Numbered from the stretch's first letter, positions 38,201 through 53,200 are shown. The stretch: DNA of 64,000 bases from Carposina sasakii (GCA_014607495.2 CP053165.1:2226906-2290905), one strand, 5' to 3'. A program made the numbers and translations. Notes: generated by a model not told the origin, from the sequence alone.

Positions 38201-41200
38201 CAAAATGTCGTTGACCGAATCGTAAGTATAAACTATTCTCGAACCCACTTGAACACACACACAAAATTTCATCAAAATCGGTTCAGCCGTTTAGAGGGAA
38301 ATCCATTACAAACACACGAACAGAATATTTTTATATAAAAAGATAGGCTGACATTACATATACATCTTGATTTTTTGAATTATAAAATAAATTTTAATTT
38401 TAACGAAGATTATACAGGGTGTTTTTTTGTGGCCACCTTTAACGAAGGGTACGTACTCTATACATGAAATAAAGTAAGTTTATGCAAAAAAAAATGCTGA
38501 GAAAAAAAAAATTTTTTTTGAAAAAAAAATTTAAATTCCTTGATCGTGCGAAATTTATAGTGTCTAGTGATTATATTAGTTTTTTTATAGACAGATATTA
38601 ATTATTTTTCGTGAAAAAATCCTGCTACGCGCGTCTATGTGCATTTATGCAGAAAAACGCAGTCTACATATTTACTCAACTTTGGACCCTAATATTTTGG
38701 AAACCAGACACTTCCCAGGTATGCTTCCATGGAGAAAAATGATCGTGATGATGAGTAGATTCCGTAGTTTTCGGGAACGTTGACGACCAAAAATCACCCT
38801 GTATATTACTAACTATCTATGGATCTTTGGTCTGAAAATAAATGATTTTTATTTATAATTTATTTATGTACACATTTTATAGCATATATTTTATAAATTT
38901 ATGTCAATTTTAATAGAGTTTGAAAATACTTAAATATACTATAAATTCAAAACGGCTCAACGGTTAATACGGTGTCGAGCCCATTACGAATAAATATACA
39001 TGCGGTTTCCCTCCACAGTCATTTATATGTAACTTGTCAAACAGATACCAATGAGGACAAGGAAACCGTCTGTCTGTCCCAAAGCATGGAATATGGGTCG
39101 GGTGTCAAGCCTCCAGTCTGGTTCGTGTATTCTGGTATGGGATCCCAGTGGCCAGGCATGGGTACTGAACTGATGAAGATCCCAACATTTGCTGCTGCGA
39201 TACACAAGTGAGAAATATTCTTTGTGTTTAGTCTCAGTTTTTATGACAAGGTGGTATGGACGTTTGCCAAAGGCCATATAAGTCTTATTTAATGCGTATA
39301 GCCATAGAAGAATAAGATGTCATACTCGTAGAGTGCTAATGTTATACTAACTGTTTCGATGCACCATTAGACTTTTCGGTGCCTCACAATTCCAGTCCTT
39401 GACACTTAGCTTCTATTAGAGTAACCATGGGGCCATGTGGCCCGGGAGCCCATGCCCTTTTTAAGAGCATTTCGAAAAGACTGGTCGAGGCATCTCACGA
39501 CAGAAGGGCTGTCCAATATTTTGGACAAAGAATTAGCTTCGCCATCCAGCGGGGCAATGCGACCAGCCTTTTGGCCACGTTTCCAGCGGCGGAGGAGTTG
39601 CAGGCATATTGGAATATTGGATATTCATTTTCAATTTTCTATATTGGAAAAGTGAACATCAATGTATTTACTAAAAATATATGTTTTGATAATTTGTAAA
39701 TTCGATTTAGAATACACTGAAAACCATATGAAAGAAAAATATGAAAGTTGCAAATAATAAGAAAGGAAGTTGGTGTGAGAAATATGATTAAGTTTTTAAT
39801 CTTGAACACTTTCAAGGGGATATCGATGAAACGTGACAGATTATAATACATAATAGATTTAATCTTTTTGTTCACATTTTGAGCTGCAAGTACCTTCTAG
39901 GTGCAGGCATAAAGTACAGATGTTTAACTTCACTCTATCACTTTGTAATAAATGTTCATTAGAATAGCACAATAGTAAATAGTCACCTAGATAAAACTAT
40001 AGACATCAGTTGTACTAAAAAAAATTACATTTCAGGTGTCACAAAGCTCTTGAACCAAAGGGCATAGATATTATAAAAATCCTGACGTATCCAGACAAGG
40101 ATATTTTCAACAATATCCTGAACTCGTTTGTCGGGATAGCAGCAGTGCAAATAGGCCTTACTGATATACTTAAAGAAATTGGCATAGTTCCAGATCACAT
40201 TATCGGTAAGCCAAATACATTTTTACCATAGCTCTAGTTGTTTTGACTGAGATGAAAAAATATTCCGTTGCAATTGTTTTTTTTTTACAACATTGAGAAT
40301 AGTTATTGTAGAAGCACGTGTCTGCTACTACATCCAGAATTGATGAGTACTTGATAGGGTGTTGTGGAACAGGAAAGACGTGTTAACGTGATAAATCACT
40401 TTAATAACTTGAAAATAATGATTGATGTGTGCACACTAATAGAATGACGAACGTGAACTGAATTTAGGTAGGAAATAGCGATTTACAGAAAAGCTGACTG
40501 CGAAAGATACACAAATGTGCGATGTAATCGTACAGTTATATTTGTTGTAAATTTTAATCTTGATGCCTCCCGAATGTCTATGATCGATGTATTCACTAAA
40601 TAAAGTGCTAGTAACAGACATGCAGGTAGGACGTTTATGTATTAAGGTGGGTTCCCAGGGTGCGTGATATTACGGACGGACGCGCACCAGTCCGCACCAC
40701 AGATCGTGGGAAACGGAGCGTCCGTGGTAATACAGACGCGCGCGTTCGTCTGTAGCCGACGGCGCGTCCACGTCCGTCCGCGAAATCATCACCGTGGGAA
40801 CCCACCTTTAGAACTAGCTCTTTATTGTCAGACCTATTTCACGTTTCAAATCTAATTACACGTATTACAAAGAAATGTCATATCTGTGTTAATAATATTA
40901 AAATGTAATTTCATAATAAAAAATACCTTACAATCAGAAATGGTCCTATTACTCTAAAATTAGATTAAATCGAATTAACAAAGGTATGGAATTTGCTGGA
41001 CAGAAGTTTAATTTTGATTTTGTTACTGCAAATTATAATGTATTTCATATTAATTAATAAGGAATGAAACACGCTTCAGTTGGGCTGATTTTTACAATAG
41101 TTAGATAGCTTAAAAAGTTGATGTTGTTTTTCTCAAAAACTTTAACATAATTTTTCGATCGCATTTCGGCCAGGGCGGCCAATCTCTACGGAGACTAGCC

Positions 41201-44200
41201 AAGTACGCAGGTCATATTATAGTGCACAAGTATGTGCGCAAAGATGCACTCTCTATTCCGTCACTATTATAGTCCGATGGGACGGAACCCTTGCAAATTC
41301 TAGGGAATTCTTACACAGTTTTCTTACAAATAAAGCAAATAAAATGAGAACGTATGCATATTCCAGGTCACAGTGTGGGGGAGTTGGGATGCGCGTACGC
41401 CGACGGTTGTTTTACCGCTGAGGAGATGATTCTATCTGCTTATAGCCGTGGTTTGGTATCTGTTACCACTCCCTTCATCAGAGGATCTATGGCTGCTGTA
41501 GGGCTAGGGTATAAAACAGTAAGTATTATTTACGTATATCTAATAAGCACACATAATTTCGAAGTGATGAAAATTGGAGTGGTTGTAATCTGATCACTTC
41601 TGTCATGTTAGGGACTGGATGGCAAAAACTGGAGATCGAGCCTTGTGGCGTGCTTTGGGGAGGCCTACGTCCAGTAGTGGACTGCAAATGTTTATTTATT
41701 TATTAAGATTAGGCACACCAACATCACATGTATTATTAAGTAAAATAATGATTATATATTGTAGCACAATACCATTAATTAAATGTTGAACGTAGGCCTC
41801 CCCCAGAGCACGCCACTAGGCTCGATCTTCCGTTTTTCCATCCAGTCACTACCAGCGGCATCCTTTAAGTCATTGGTCCATCTGGCCGGAGGGCGTCCAG
41901 CGCTTGTTTCTATTCAATACTTGTAGCGTCGTCCATATGTTAAAATGGAACCTTTCCTGCTTTGTGATTACAGGTGGTAGGTCAGCTACCTCCAGGCATT
42001 GAAGTGGCATGTCATAACAGTTCAGAGTCATCCACTATCTCCGGTCCAGCTGATATCATGAAGGAATTCGTGGCTGAGTTGACCGCTCGTGGCGTATTTG
42101 CTAAGGAAGTGCCTTGCTCCAACATTGCATTTCATTCAAAGTACATTGCCGATTTTGGTAAGAGAAAAATTTATGTAAATGTACTTTGGGACTCTTATTT
42201 ATAATTCAACTACATAAATATATCATAATATACCGATATTTTTCATATTTTAGAAAACACTGAACCGATTTGAATGTAAATTTGACTGATGCATTGTGAA
42301 AACGTTGTGATATTTCAGTTTCAAATGATAGTCAAATTATAATTTCTAAAAACCAAATACTCGTATCAGAGTTTCTTACAGCCACTGTCTTTTTTTTCTT
42401 TAACATATTTCTTTATCCAGGTCCTGGACTATTGAAATATTTGAATGAAGCAATCAAAGATCCCAAGCCAAGGAGTTCTAAATGGTTATCTACGTCAGTG
42501 CCCGAAGATAGATGGGATGATCCTATTGCTAAATACTCTTCAGCAGAATACCATACAAATAATTTACTGGTTAGTTGCACATTCATAATAACTTTTTTGT
42601 AATCCCCTTTTTTTCTGTTGATATAATAATGCTTACTAGCTCACACTCATAAAAACTTATAAAATATAGGTAAAAATTATTCTTAGTTGCAAAGAATTCC
42701 ATTAATTTATTGTACTGGCTAACTGTTAATTAAAAAAAAACAGTCCTTTGTTACTACAACATTTCACTATGAACCTACTTGGTGACAGCAGTACCTATTG
42801 CCATCCCTGTATGGACCTTACTTATTTTTTTTTCAGAATTCTGTGCTTTTCGAGAAACAGCAAAACACATTCCAAGCAATGCCTTAGTCATTGAAATAGC
42901 GCCACATGGACTGTTGCAAGCAATTCTTAAGAGGTCCCATAGTGAATGCACACATCTACCCTTAACTCGACGCGGACACCCTAATCCTATTAAGTTTCTT
43001 CTTGAGTCATTCGGAAAGTATGAACTTTTTATATGTTTCTCTTAATACTAATCACATTGTTTTTGTAAATCACTATCTGTTGATATCATTATTTTTTTTA
43101 AATTTCATATTTGATTATGAATTAGGAAGGTCTTGATTTTCAGATGTTTGTTTGAATGAAGTTAACTTCATTTATCTCTAAGTAAATCTTTTTTTTTTAC
43201 AGATTGTATCAAAATGCTTTGAACCCTAAGATCGATCTTTTATATCCGAAGATAGAATTTCCAGTGTCTACCCAAACTCCATTCCTCTCACAACTCGTGG
43301 AATGGGAGCATAGTGAAGATTGGTAATATGTACTTTAATTAAAATGTACTTTTACTTTATTAGAGAAAAACTGTCGAAATTTTAATTAACTTTTTTTTTC
43401 TTGCATGATTTTTACTTGCCAAAGTGTTTTATACAAATAACTTTCCTATTACTTTTTCCTATTACCTATTTAAAATTTCAGGCCCGAAGCAAAATATAAT
43501 TCACGGGAAAAGCGGATTGCCGGTGAACGTAACTTTGTCATGTCTATTCAGGACGACGATTTTAGTTATCTGAAAGGATGCACACGAGATGGTAAAGAAT
43601 CATCGCTAGTAAAATTGTAATTGATAAAAATAAGTTTTGTATCTGGTAGACAAAAATCCATTTAAACGAATAGTTCATTAGGTATACTTAGACTATAGAT
43701 TTTTATAACGAATATTTTCAGGTGATTATGTGTTTCCTGAATCAGCTGTTTTAATCCTCATATGGGAAACCTTTGGCATGCTGAAAGGAGTGGATTATAA
43801 GGAACTCTCTGTCGTTTTCAGTAATGTTCACTTTTACAGTGAAATTATTATTACAAATAAACCTCTTAAACTTAACATTATGATCCATAAAGGCGATAGT
43901 AAATTTGAGGTATGTATGGGGTAATAATTAAAATATTCCCTAATTTGATATGCAAAAAACTGGCAAATTTCTGTTTGACTCAACGTAAATTGAAAAACCT
44001 CAATATTATTACGATATTATTACGCAAGAAATATGAAAAATAATAACAATTTCCAGGTTAGCCACGATAAAACGCTTAAACTTAGTGGTTATATAACGGA
44101 ATTGGAATCTAACGAGGAAGTTGAAAAGGTTGTTGATGTTGTGGAAAAATCAGAAGATATTGATATAACTTTGAATGCCGAGGATATTTATAAAATATTA

Positions 44201-47200
44201 TATTCAAAAGGATTTTGTTACAAGTAAGTAATAGTTTAAAAAGATTACATAGAGCTTATTTTTTTATCAGTAGTTAGTTAATCTTGACCAATAGTAAGTC
44301 AAAAACGTCATTCGATCTATAGAATTTTTGACGTATTTTATTAATAGTAGGTGTGCTGAACTGCTCAGCTAACTACTGAACAAACAATTTGCCTTTCGGA
44401 GAAGAAGTCAAAAACTGAGAAGTGATTAAAAAGGGTTCGGTAGGTAAAATAATTTATCATTTCATGCTTTCCTTATTTAACATTATTGTTCTAGGGGTGA
44501 TTTCCAGGTAATAAATTCCCTATCTGCAGATTACAAGCGCGGGAGACTTACATGGAAAAATGAATGGGTAACTTTCCTCGATGGTCTGATTCAGTTAAAT
44601 ATAGTTGGGCGGGAGAACGATAGCATCCGCTCGGCAAAACTGATAAAAGAATTGACCATTAACACTAAATTGCATAATAAGAACGTTACTGTTGAAGCCG
44701 ATGGCACTACGACTTACGAAGCTGAAGTTAATAACATTTACGGTGTAACCAGGTGTGTGGATTTAGATATACTATAAATTATATATATACTATATTTAAT
44801 AATATATATTTATAATATAATATATATATTATAAAGTTTCATATAGCTTAATGTATATACTAACTTAAAGTTGATTATACCTATAGATATTTTTTATAAC
44901 TAAATAATATATGTACAGGATGTTTTTTCGTTGTCACCCTTAACGAAGGGTACGTAGCTTTATGTAAGTAATAAGTTTATGCCAAATAAAATGCTGGGAC
45001 ACAATGTAAATTTTTTGAAAAAAAATATTATCACATGATCCGGCGAAATTTATAGTGTCCAGTGTTTATGCTAGTTTTCCATAGATAGATATTAATTAAT
45101 TCTCTTGAAAAAATCTTACTACATCGCGTCTATGTGCATTTATGCACAAAAGCGCAGTTTATTTACTCAATTTTGGACCCTAATATCTTGGGAACCAGAC
45201 CCAGGTATAATTCCATGGAGAAAAATTATTGTAATGATGAGGAGATTCCGCAATTTTCGAGAACGTTGACGACCAAAAATCCTGTATATAGGTAGTATGT
45301 AACTATCAATATCAATTTAGTCAAAATATTCAATTAAAATTTAAATGTCAACAAAACAACTCAATAAATATTCAATGAATTTATTAGTAAAATTATTTAC
45401 AGTTGTAACGTAGATAATGTTTTTATTTCATTATTTATTCACGTTTCAGGGCCGGAGGTGCTGTAATGAAACACATCGTGTTTGTTGATAAACCTAAAAC
45501 AAAACACGAAACCTCTGTTTTGGAAACAAAAACTTTTGTGCCTCATTTTCTTTCAGGAAATACTGACGTAAGATATTCACTTCATTCTGTTATAATGACA
45601 AACATAATTCAAAAAAATATTTAACTATATTTCTAAACAGAAACTATGAATTTTATAATTCCTATCTGAAACTTTGAAAATAAGATTTTCAGTAAATAAA
45701 TAGATATGGTGAATGGTACATAAATATTAACTTTCAGGTTTCCATAGCACTTCAGGTATATTTGCAAATTGTGGAAGATAATGTAAAAATCAAACGATTG
45801 AAATTACGGAACTTATCAACTTAGGATACATTGAATCTATCAAAAACCTTAAGAGACGTTGCTGAAAAAAAGTCTACAGATATTTCTATGAAGAACGTTG
45901 ACGTAGACAATATCAACATTATGGATGTTCTCAGTAATAAAGAAAATATTCTTAAGTCGAATATTTTAGTTATAGACAATCTGATTGGCGATAAAAAGGT
46001 AAAAAATAATTAAGAATAATGAATACAAGTATTCTGTAAACTTAGAGCCAAGCTAGACTGAAAAATATTATGAATCTATCTTATTATTACGATCCTGTTA
46101 AATAAATTAATTGTTTATTTCAGAAAATGACCGCTATCGATAAATACATCTCCGAAGATACTTTTATTATTGCAGTTGAGAATAATACTGTAGAAATAAA
46201 TCCATTGAATGACAAAACTTTTAATGTCGTCTCAGCTACCGCTGTCCAGAAACATAGCATACTAATCCTAATGAAGAAAACTTGTAAAATTGAAGATAAA
46301 AATGTAATCTACATTCCTGTCGTAAACGATAATGCTTATTCTTGGGTACCTAGAGTGCAAAACGAACTGGAAAAAACGAGACGTGTTGTTTTAGTGTCTG
46401 AGACGCAACAGTATTGCGGTCTGATAGGTATTTTCATGTTTTCTTTATGCATTGTTAGCTACGTGAAATTGATTATGTTGTCGTTTACTCGTAATCAACC
46501 TGTTATTTTAAGATCAAATAAAGTACTTCTACTTTGTTCACTCTACGAATGTTTTCGTAGTAGATTTTCATGAAAATATTTGTAGAGACTTTTACAAGTT
46601 ATTATTTATAGGGCATTTTTATAACTTGTAACAAGTACTTGTAGTGATAGATTTTATCGTTTATCGTTTGATGAATTGATAACTACAAAGCACTCAATTA
46701 TGGAGTAGAATAAAATTATAATAACAAAATGTAAATGTTTTAAAATTCTATTCTTTATGTTCGCATTCAGAATGGTCTTGAATTATTTTAACGATTTTCT
46801 TTCTTTCTAGGTCTAATAAGAAACCTGAGACAAAAATATGGTAACAAAGTGAGCTTAATAGTAATAGACGATAACAATGCGCCTTCGTTTATGCCAGAAA
46901 ACAAAATATATAAGGAACAAATACAGAAAAATTTAGCCATAAACGTACTAAAAAATGTAAGCACATATGCTTCTAAGTTAAGACGTTCTTATTGTCACCT
47001 AGTAGCAAAAAGTAATATGCGAACTCAATGAAAAGACTCCTAAGAATTTAGCACAAAAATCCCGTATAGAAATAATTCAATATTTTTTCGTAGAAAAATT
47101 CTTATGGGTAGAATTTGGAAGGTCACAAATTTTTTATAACTTTTTTTCAATTATCAACAGGGATTATGGGGCGGTTACTACTACTTGTCTAGTGCAAACA

Positions 47201-50200
47201 CGACACATTTACAGAATTTCAACCTATCTATACAAGTGGTTGGTGATTTGGATAGCTTCACCTGGGTTGAAAGTAAGGAATTTGAACCCAGTAACCAATT
47301 GGTGCAGGTATATTTTGTGATTTTTGTTTTTATTTTCTATGCCTTGGTTTTATCCTACTCGTATACCAAAATAACTTGTCACTAAACTGTTTCCGTACCG
47401 TGAACTTCAAAAAATGATTATTTTCCACTGTGGAGGCGAGTCGCCGCTATATGCAATATAGATAGCGACATTCCTCATTCATAATTATAAGGTAGCCTAA
47501 TGTACGGTCCAAATCAGATGCTGGTTTAATTATTATAAAGAATAGCTAAAATATCATTTCAGTTAAACATCAAAATTATAATATTAACTCATATTGTTGA
47601 ACTCATGTTTGAAAATTTATTTCTAGTAATTAGTAAATTTATTTCTAATATTTTTTCTTTTAGGTTTGCTATGCTGGGCCATCATACAGAGATGCTCAGA
47701 AAGCAACAGGCAAGGTCAATATGAAAGAAAATGGCTTTGGAATGGATTTCAGTGGAATTGACATCAGGTTTGCCTTAATTATTTTTTTTATGAGTATACT
47801 GCGATTATAATAAAAATTAAATGATAGGTTTACTACATTCTATTTCAAGAAAGGTCTTTTGAAAGGTTAGGTGCGAAGCCTTACAATTTAGGTATATAAA
47901 CAAGCACCTACTTTAAATAGTATTATACTTGTTTCATAAACAGTATTTAATTTAAAAGATTCAGTATAAAAATCAAGTACTTAAGGCAATTAAAGTTAAG
48001 TATCATCTTTAATTTTTTTTTTTTCATTTTTAGAGGTAAAAGAGTCATGGGATTGGTTGAAAATGGAGCCATTGCCAGTACAATTGAAGCTGATTCAGAT
48101 CTCCTTTGGCCAGTACCAGATAATTGGAGTTTGGAAGAAGCAGCCACTGTACCTTTCCCTTATGTCCTGGCGTATTATTGTCTGGTAACACCATTACTTA
48201 AATTTTCATTTTGATATTAATTCTAGTCATATTTACACTGCTTACGACACATCAACGTAGTCAAGGCATCAACAAATCAACGCATCAAGTAGGTCCCTAA
48301 GGTCCAAATGTCGTAGATAAGGTACCAATCAACGGTGTATAATACATAGAAATAAACGAAGATAGCTTTACGTGGATTAAGTTAGTATAGATATTGTGAA
48401 AACTCTGGGAGTGAAAAAAATACGTGTAATACTACAGCTGCTTCTCTTCCCTCTTCCTCTTCTCAGTCACGGGCCTGTAACAATGAATTTATTTCATGTA
48501 CAGATTTTAATGTTGTCAAATTTTCACTTATCTCATGCCACGGAAAGCACGTAAAACCGTTAGGCCTGCGCCTGGCCTGATCTCTCTCCGGTCGTGTCGG
48601 CTTTCCGTCCCATCGGACTATGAGAGTGACGGAACAGAGAGTGCATCTGTGTTTGCGCACACACTTGTGCACTATAATATCTCCTGCGTACCTGGCCAAT
48701 CTCCGTAGAGATTGGTCGCCTTGGCCGAAATACGTTCGGAGATCATCATCATAACTTATAGCAACAAAGAAGCCAATTACAGGTTATCACATGAAACAAT
48801 AACATAAGTAGTGTTTAGAAGTTTAATCGTTTCAATCTTTAACTAATAGCAGTACTGCCTTTAAAATCTATGAAAAGAGAACATTGACATCGTGTGAATA
48901 TGTACGTACAAAAGATGTGTCAAAACAACAACACCCGCTGCCCAACTCACCACTACTGTTCCGAATCAAAGAATTTACTGCTTATGTGCCGCCTAAGAAT
49001 CGCCACACTCTTCCGTTAAATAAATCCAGTTCATACGCCAGCTCATTCATTGCTTTGCTAGCCCTCCAAAGAAAAGCATTCTGTTAGTAGTTTGTACGAA
49101 CTCTGGGGAGATAGATAGGAGGATAGTAGCGCCTAGACTTAACTGGTACAGAAAATGAAATTTTTCTTAGTAATTCCATAGAAATGCTCTGAAAATTGCC
49201 TAATATAAATAATCCACACAATTTGATACTTGAAATCCCCTGTTTTGAATCACCGATTTACCTGAAAATACCACGATCCTGAGTTGTTTAGGGATTTCTC
49301 AAAACCAATTGATATAAACATTCCTGAGTTGTTAAATGAGGTCTACACTTTAGGTTGAAAAATAAACATGTGAAATCGAATCTCAAATTTTGTGCACATG
49401 CCTCTCTATAGTGGGTTATTTTCATGGCGCCTTAAGACAGATCTGACATTATTTTTTTATTTATTTGCAGACAATAAGATCTCGGTTACAAAAGGGTGGA
49501 AATGTATTTGTAACAGCCGGCGCTGGGGCGCTTGGACAAGCGGTTATATCAATGTGCTTGGCTCACGACTGTACCGTTTACACAACTGTCAGTGACGTGC
49601 AGAAGAAACGCTTCCTTTTAAAGCTATTCCCGCAGCTCAATGGTAAGGAGTATTTTCCTTATTCTTCGTATGATTATTGGCGCTTGTAACCAAAACAAAC
49701 TTTGATTATGTTTTATAAATGAAATTGTATTAGGCATTAAAATTCGGAAGTTAAAACATTCACTATGGGTGCGCCCACCGGGCCCGGTGGTTATATTTGA
49801 TTATGTTGTTATTTTCTACCTATAAGGCTTTTTGTTTTAATAATTATATCGTACGTAACGTATTATAACATCTGTCTGTCCCTATATATGCTTTTGCTTT
49901 GATCTCTTTAAACTACGCAACCGATTTCGATGCGAAATAATTTAATTTAGAACTTATAATTTTATTATGCATACAACATGAATGTATAAAGAACAACGGA
50001 CGTAATTCTGTCACTGCACAGATTGAAGCACCGAAATGGCGGCGCGTTGGGCACGTGTGCGTATTTTCCAGTAGACACCGAGCTTGCTTTGGTTTGTATT
50101 TGTGTGTGAATAACGCGTCAATACACATCCCTACTCCATGAATATCGTTGCCGAGCTTACTATGAATGCTTCACTATATGTAGTAGTCACAATACTCTGT

Positions 50201-53200
50201 CCGTTATTCTTTCTAATTATATGTTACTTTCTATGTTCGCACCCCAAAAATGAAAAGTCACAACACTCTGTCCGTTATTCTTTCTACGTTTATAGCATAC
50301 ATATTAAGTTTTGTTTAGTAACTAACTACTTCTAAATATCTAGTTGTATTGGACTTAACTAAATCTACAGGTACCTACTATGATAGATATAGCATGATAT
50401 AATGCGCAATATTCGTGATTCAATTTGGAAGATTTTAGATTCTCGGAAACCGTTACACGTGCTAAATATATTCTTTCAGAGAACAATATTGGAAACTCCA
50501 GGGACCAATCGTTTATAGATGTTGTTCTTCTAAAACCTGAAGAAAAACATTGTGACATTGTTATCAATTGTCAAAGTGGATACCTGCGTGAGGTGATTTT
50601 TTGAGTGTTTGTTTTAATAAATATAATATAAAAATTATATTAAATAATACAAAAAAGGCTGTGGTATCTCCTTTAGGGTCCTGTGGTTCTGGCTATACCG
50701 TTTCGGGATTACGACCATAATGTACTCGTATTATATTAAAACTTGTGGACACCCGCGATTCTGTCTGCCGAAAAACAAAATGTCGACATTATCCGGAATA
50801 AAAGTATTTTCCTATGATATAACGAAGCCTATGTCCGTCCTCAGACCCTAAACTATCTTTGGTCCAAATTTAATTTAAATCAGTTCTGTAGTTTTAGCGT
50901 GAAAGGCTGAAGGACAGACAGACAGAGTTGCTTTCGGATTTTTAACATTAGAAAGAATGAATGAATACGTCAGCGTATGAGTACTATGGCAGGCTTCACC
51001 AAGTATTCTCCTTTATAAGTTAGCAAAGTTCACTGTTATATAATATGATATTCAAGTTGAGCTTTGTTCCAGTCGGCGATGAAGGTAGCAGGTTTCACAG
51101 GCTTCTTCCTCGACCTGAGCGAGTACGATATGGTTGAGAACAACTCATTTAGAATGTTCTACCTGGTCGGTGAGAAGAGCTACAAGGCTGTGCAATTGTC
51201 CAGTTTGTTTAGACCTGAGAACATTCGAGAGAAAAAGGTATGACAGAAAATACATTCAGTTTGTGAACATTAACGTAATAAGGCTACAAATCCCACAGAT
51301 CTTCCGTATGATCCTACAGTTTTAGCTATGCTATTTCGAGAACATCATCATCAGCCTATTGCAGTCCACTGCTGCATGTAGGCCTCCCCCAGGGCACGCC
51401 ACAAGACTGCCATGAGGGGTATTTGCCCATAATCACCACGCTGGGCAGGCGGGTTGGTGACCGCAGTTTGTATTTTGGACTATGTTGTCTACACGGGAGG
51501 CGCTGCTGCCCACCTCCCGGAAACCCTTAATCGCCTCGTACGATACCCACGGGCAGACATAGGGTGGTACGAATTCTACTCTGCCGGCGGTTTACCACGC
51601 GGCGGTTTCGAGTACATAGAATAGCAGATTGTAAACATTTAGACATTTAAATAGATACATAATGTTAATTAATATTTACAACGAATCAATGTAGTCTCGT
51701 AGTAAGATCCCTAAGGTCTTGTACCTATAAAAGTGAATTAATTATAGAAACACATAACTCTGAACAAATATCGCCTATTTTAAAGATTTTGTTTTAAAGC
51801 AATTATGTAAGGCCTAATTTAACGAACTATACTAACTATACTATGACATAATCCGAAATTTAAAAATTTCTCGGAATCAGTATATCAATAACAATATAGA
51901 TCAATATCCTAAGTTAAAGGGGGAAAGGAATAATTTTAAAATATGCATGCCAACATGTAGAACGGCATTGTTCAACAAAATTATATTAAGTATGGCACCT
52001 AGAATTTATAATAAACTACCCGCCGACATTTGTAAAACTGACAACAAGTAGTAATTTAAAAAATGGTACATGAGCTATTAATGGATGGTGTTTTCTACTC
52101 TTTTGAGGAATTTCTTAAAGCTAAAATGACCTGCTAGTAGACACTGAAATGGTATACGAATTCTATGTAATTTTGTTTGTGCTTTTCTTTCTTTTGTGCT
52201 ATTTCACCTTTATAGGTTTAAAATTTGCATGCCAAGACTTTTGGCAATATATGTCGGATCAATTTTTACATAATTATAATATCTTTAATGTAATACCCAT
52301 ATTTTGTGCAAATAAAGGTTATTGTATTGTATTGTAATATTGGCCTGGCTGTCACTTACACCTGTACTTATATTAATGTGTTTCAAATAAATATTTCGTA
52401 ACTTATTAGTACAGATAACTTTTTTTTTCAGCTTATACAATTGAGAATAGCAGAAGGGATAGCCAACGGCACTGTGCGTCCATTGAGCCGGATCACTTAC
52501 GCCCCCACCGAAGTTTCTAGGGCCTTCCGTCTTCTTTCTCTGGGCAAACACAGGGGCCGGGCCTTAATTAGAATCCGGGACCCTGTTGTGTTTGACCAAG
52601 GATTGGAAGTGACGCCAAGGTATTTACACTAGTATCGTTATAATAATAAATCGGACTGTAAATACGAGTAGGTATTTCTTAATTGGAGGTTTTCTTACTA
52701 TAGTATATTATATTCACCTATCTTATGGATGTTATTAATAAGTTTATTTAATTGTAAACTTTGCTTAATTTTAAATTAAGCGTATTTTTGCACATCTGAA
52801 TTAATATCTGATGTTCGTAGTTAATCGAATATTATTATGCAGAATGGAGTAGTGGGTGGTGGTAATAAGTGGTGGGCCGAATCTTGAGTAGTAAACATGA
52901 CATTTCGAGTTACAAATTTTAGGAATAGGTTCTCTATTTTCATAGCATTTCGCTTACGAACATAACCCTTCGTAACATAACCCTTCTATTAAATCTTGTA
53001 TAGTAAAAGAAGTGGCCAGAAATATTTTACGATACGCCTTATTATATAGCCACTTCAAAGAAGATCTTCTGATAAGTTATATGTTATATTAACTGCATCT
53101 AAAGTTAGATAAAGTTGATGTTAGGATTTAAATGAAATTTGACAGCATTTCATATCTGTCAAATTTAGACAATATTAACTTGTACAGTGTTTGCATTCTT

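Noticed and set aside
39019..39044. A second frameshift between exons 9 and 10
   Set aside because: It disappears if exon 10 starts at 39045 after aaacag, giving a family-like junction.
45831..46013. Separate small gene starting at 45831
   Set aside because: It is the part of FAS-like exon 22 after the in-frame TAG; the first codon is TTG and the exon continues in the same frame.
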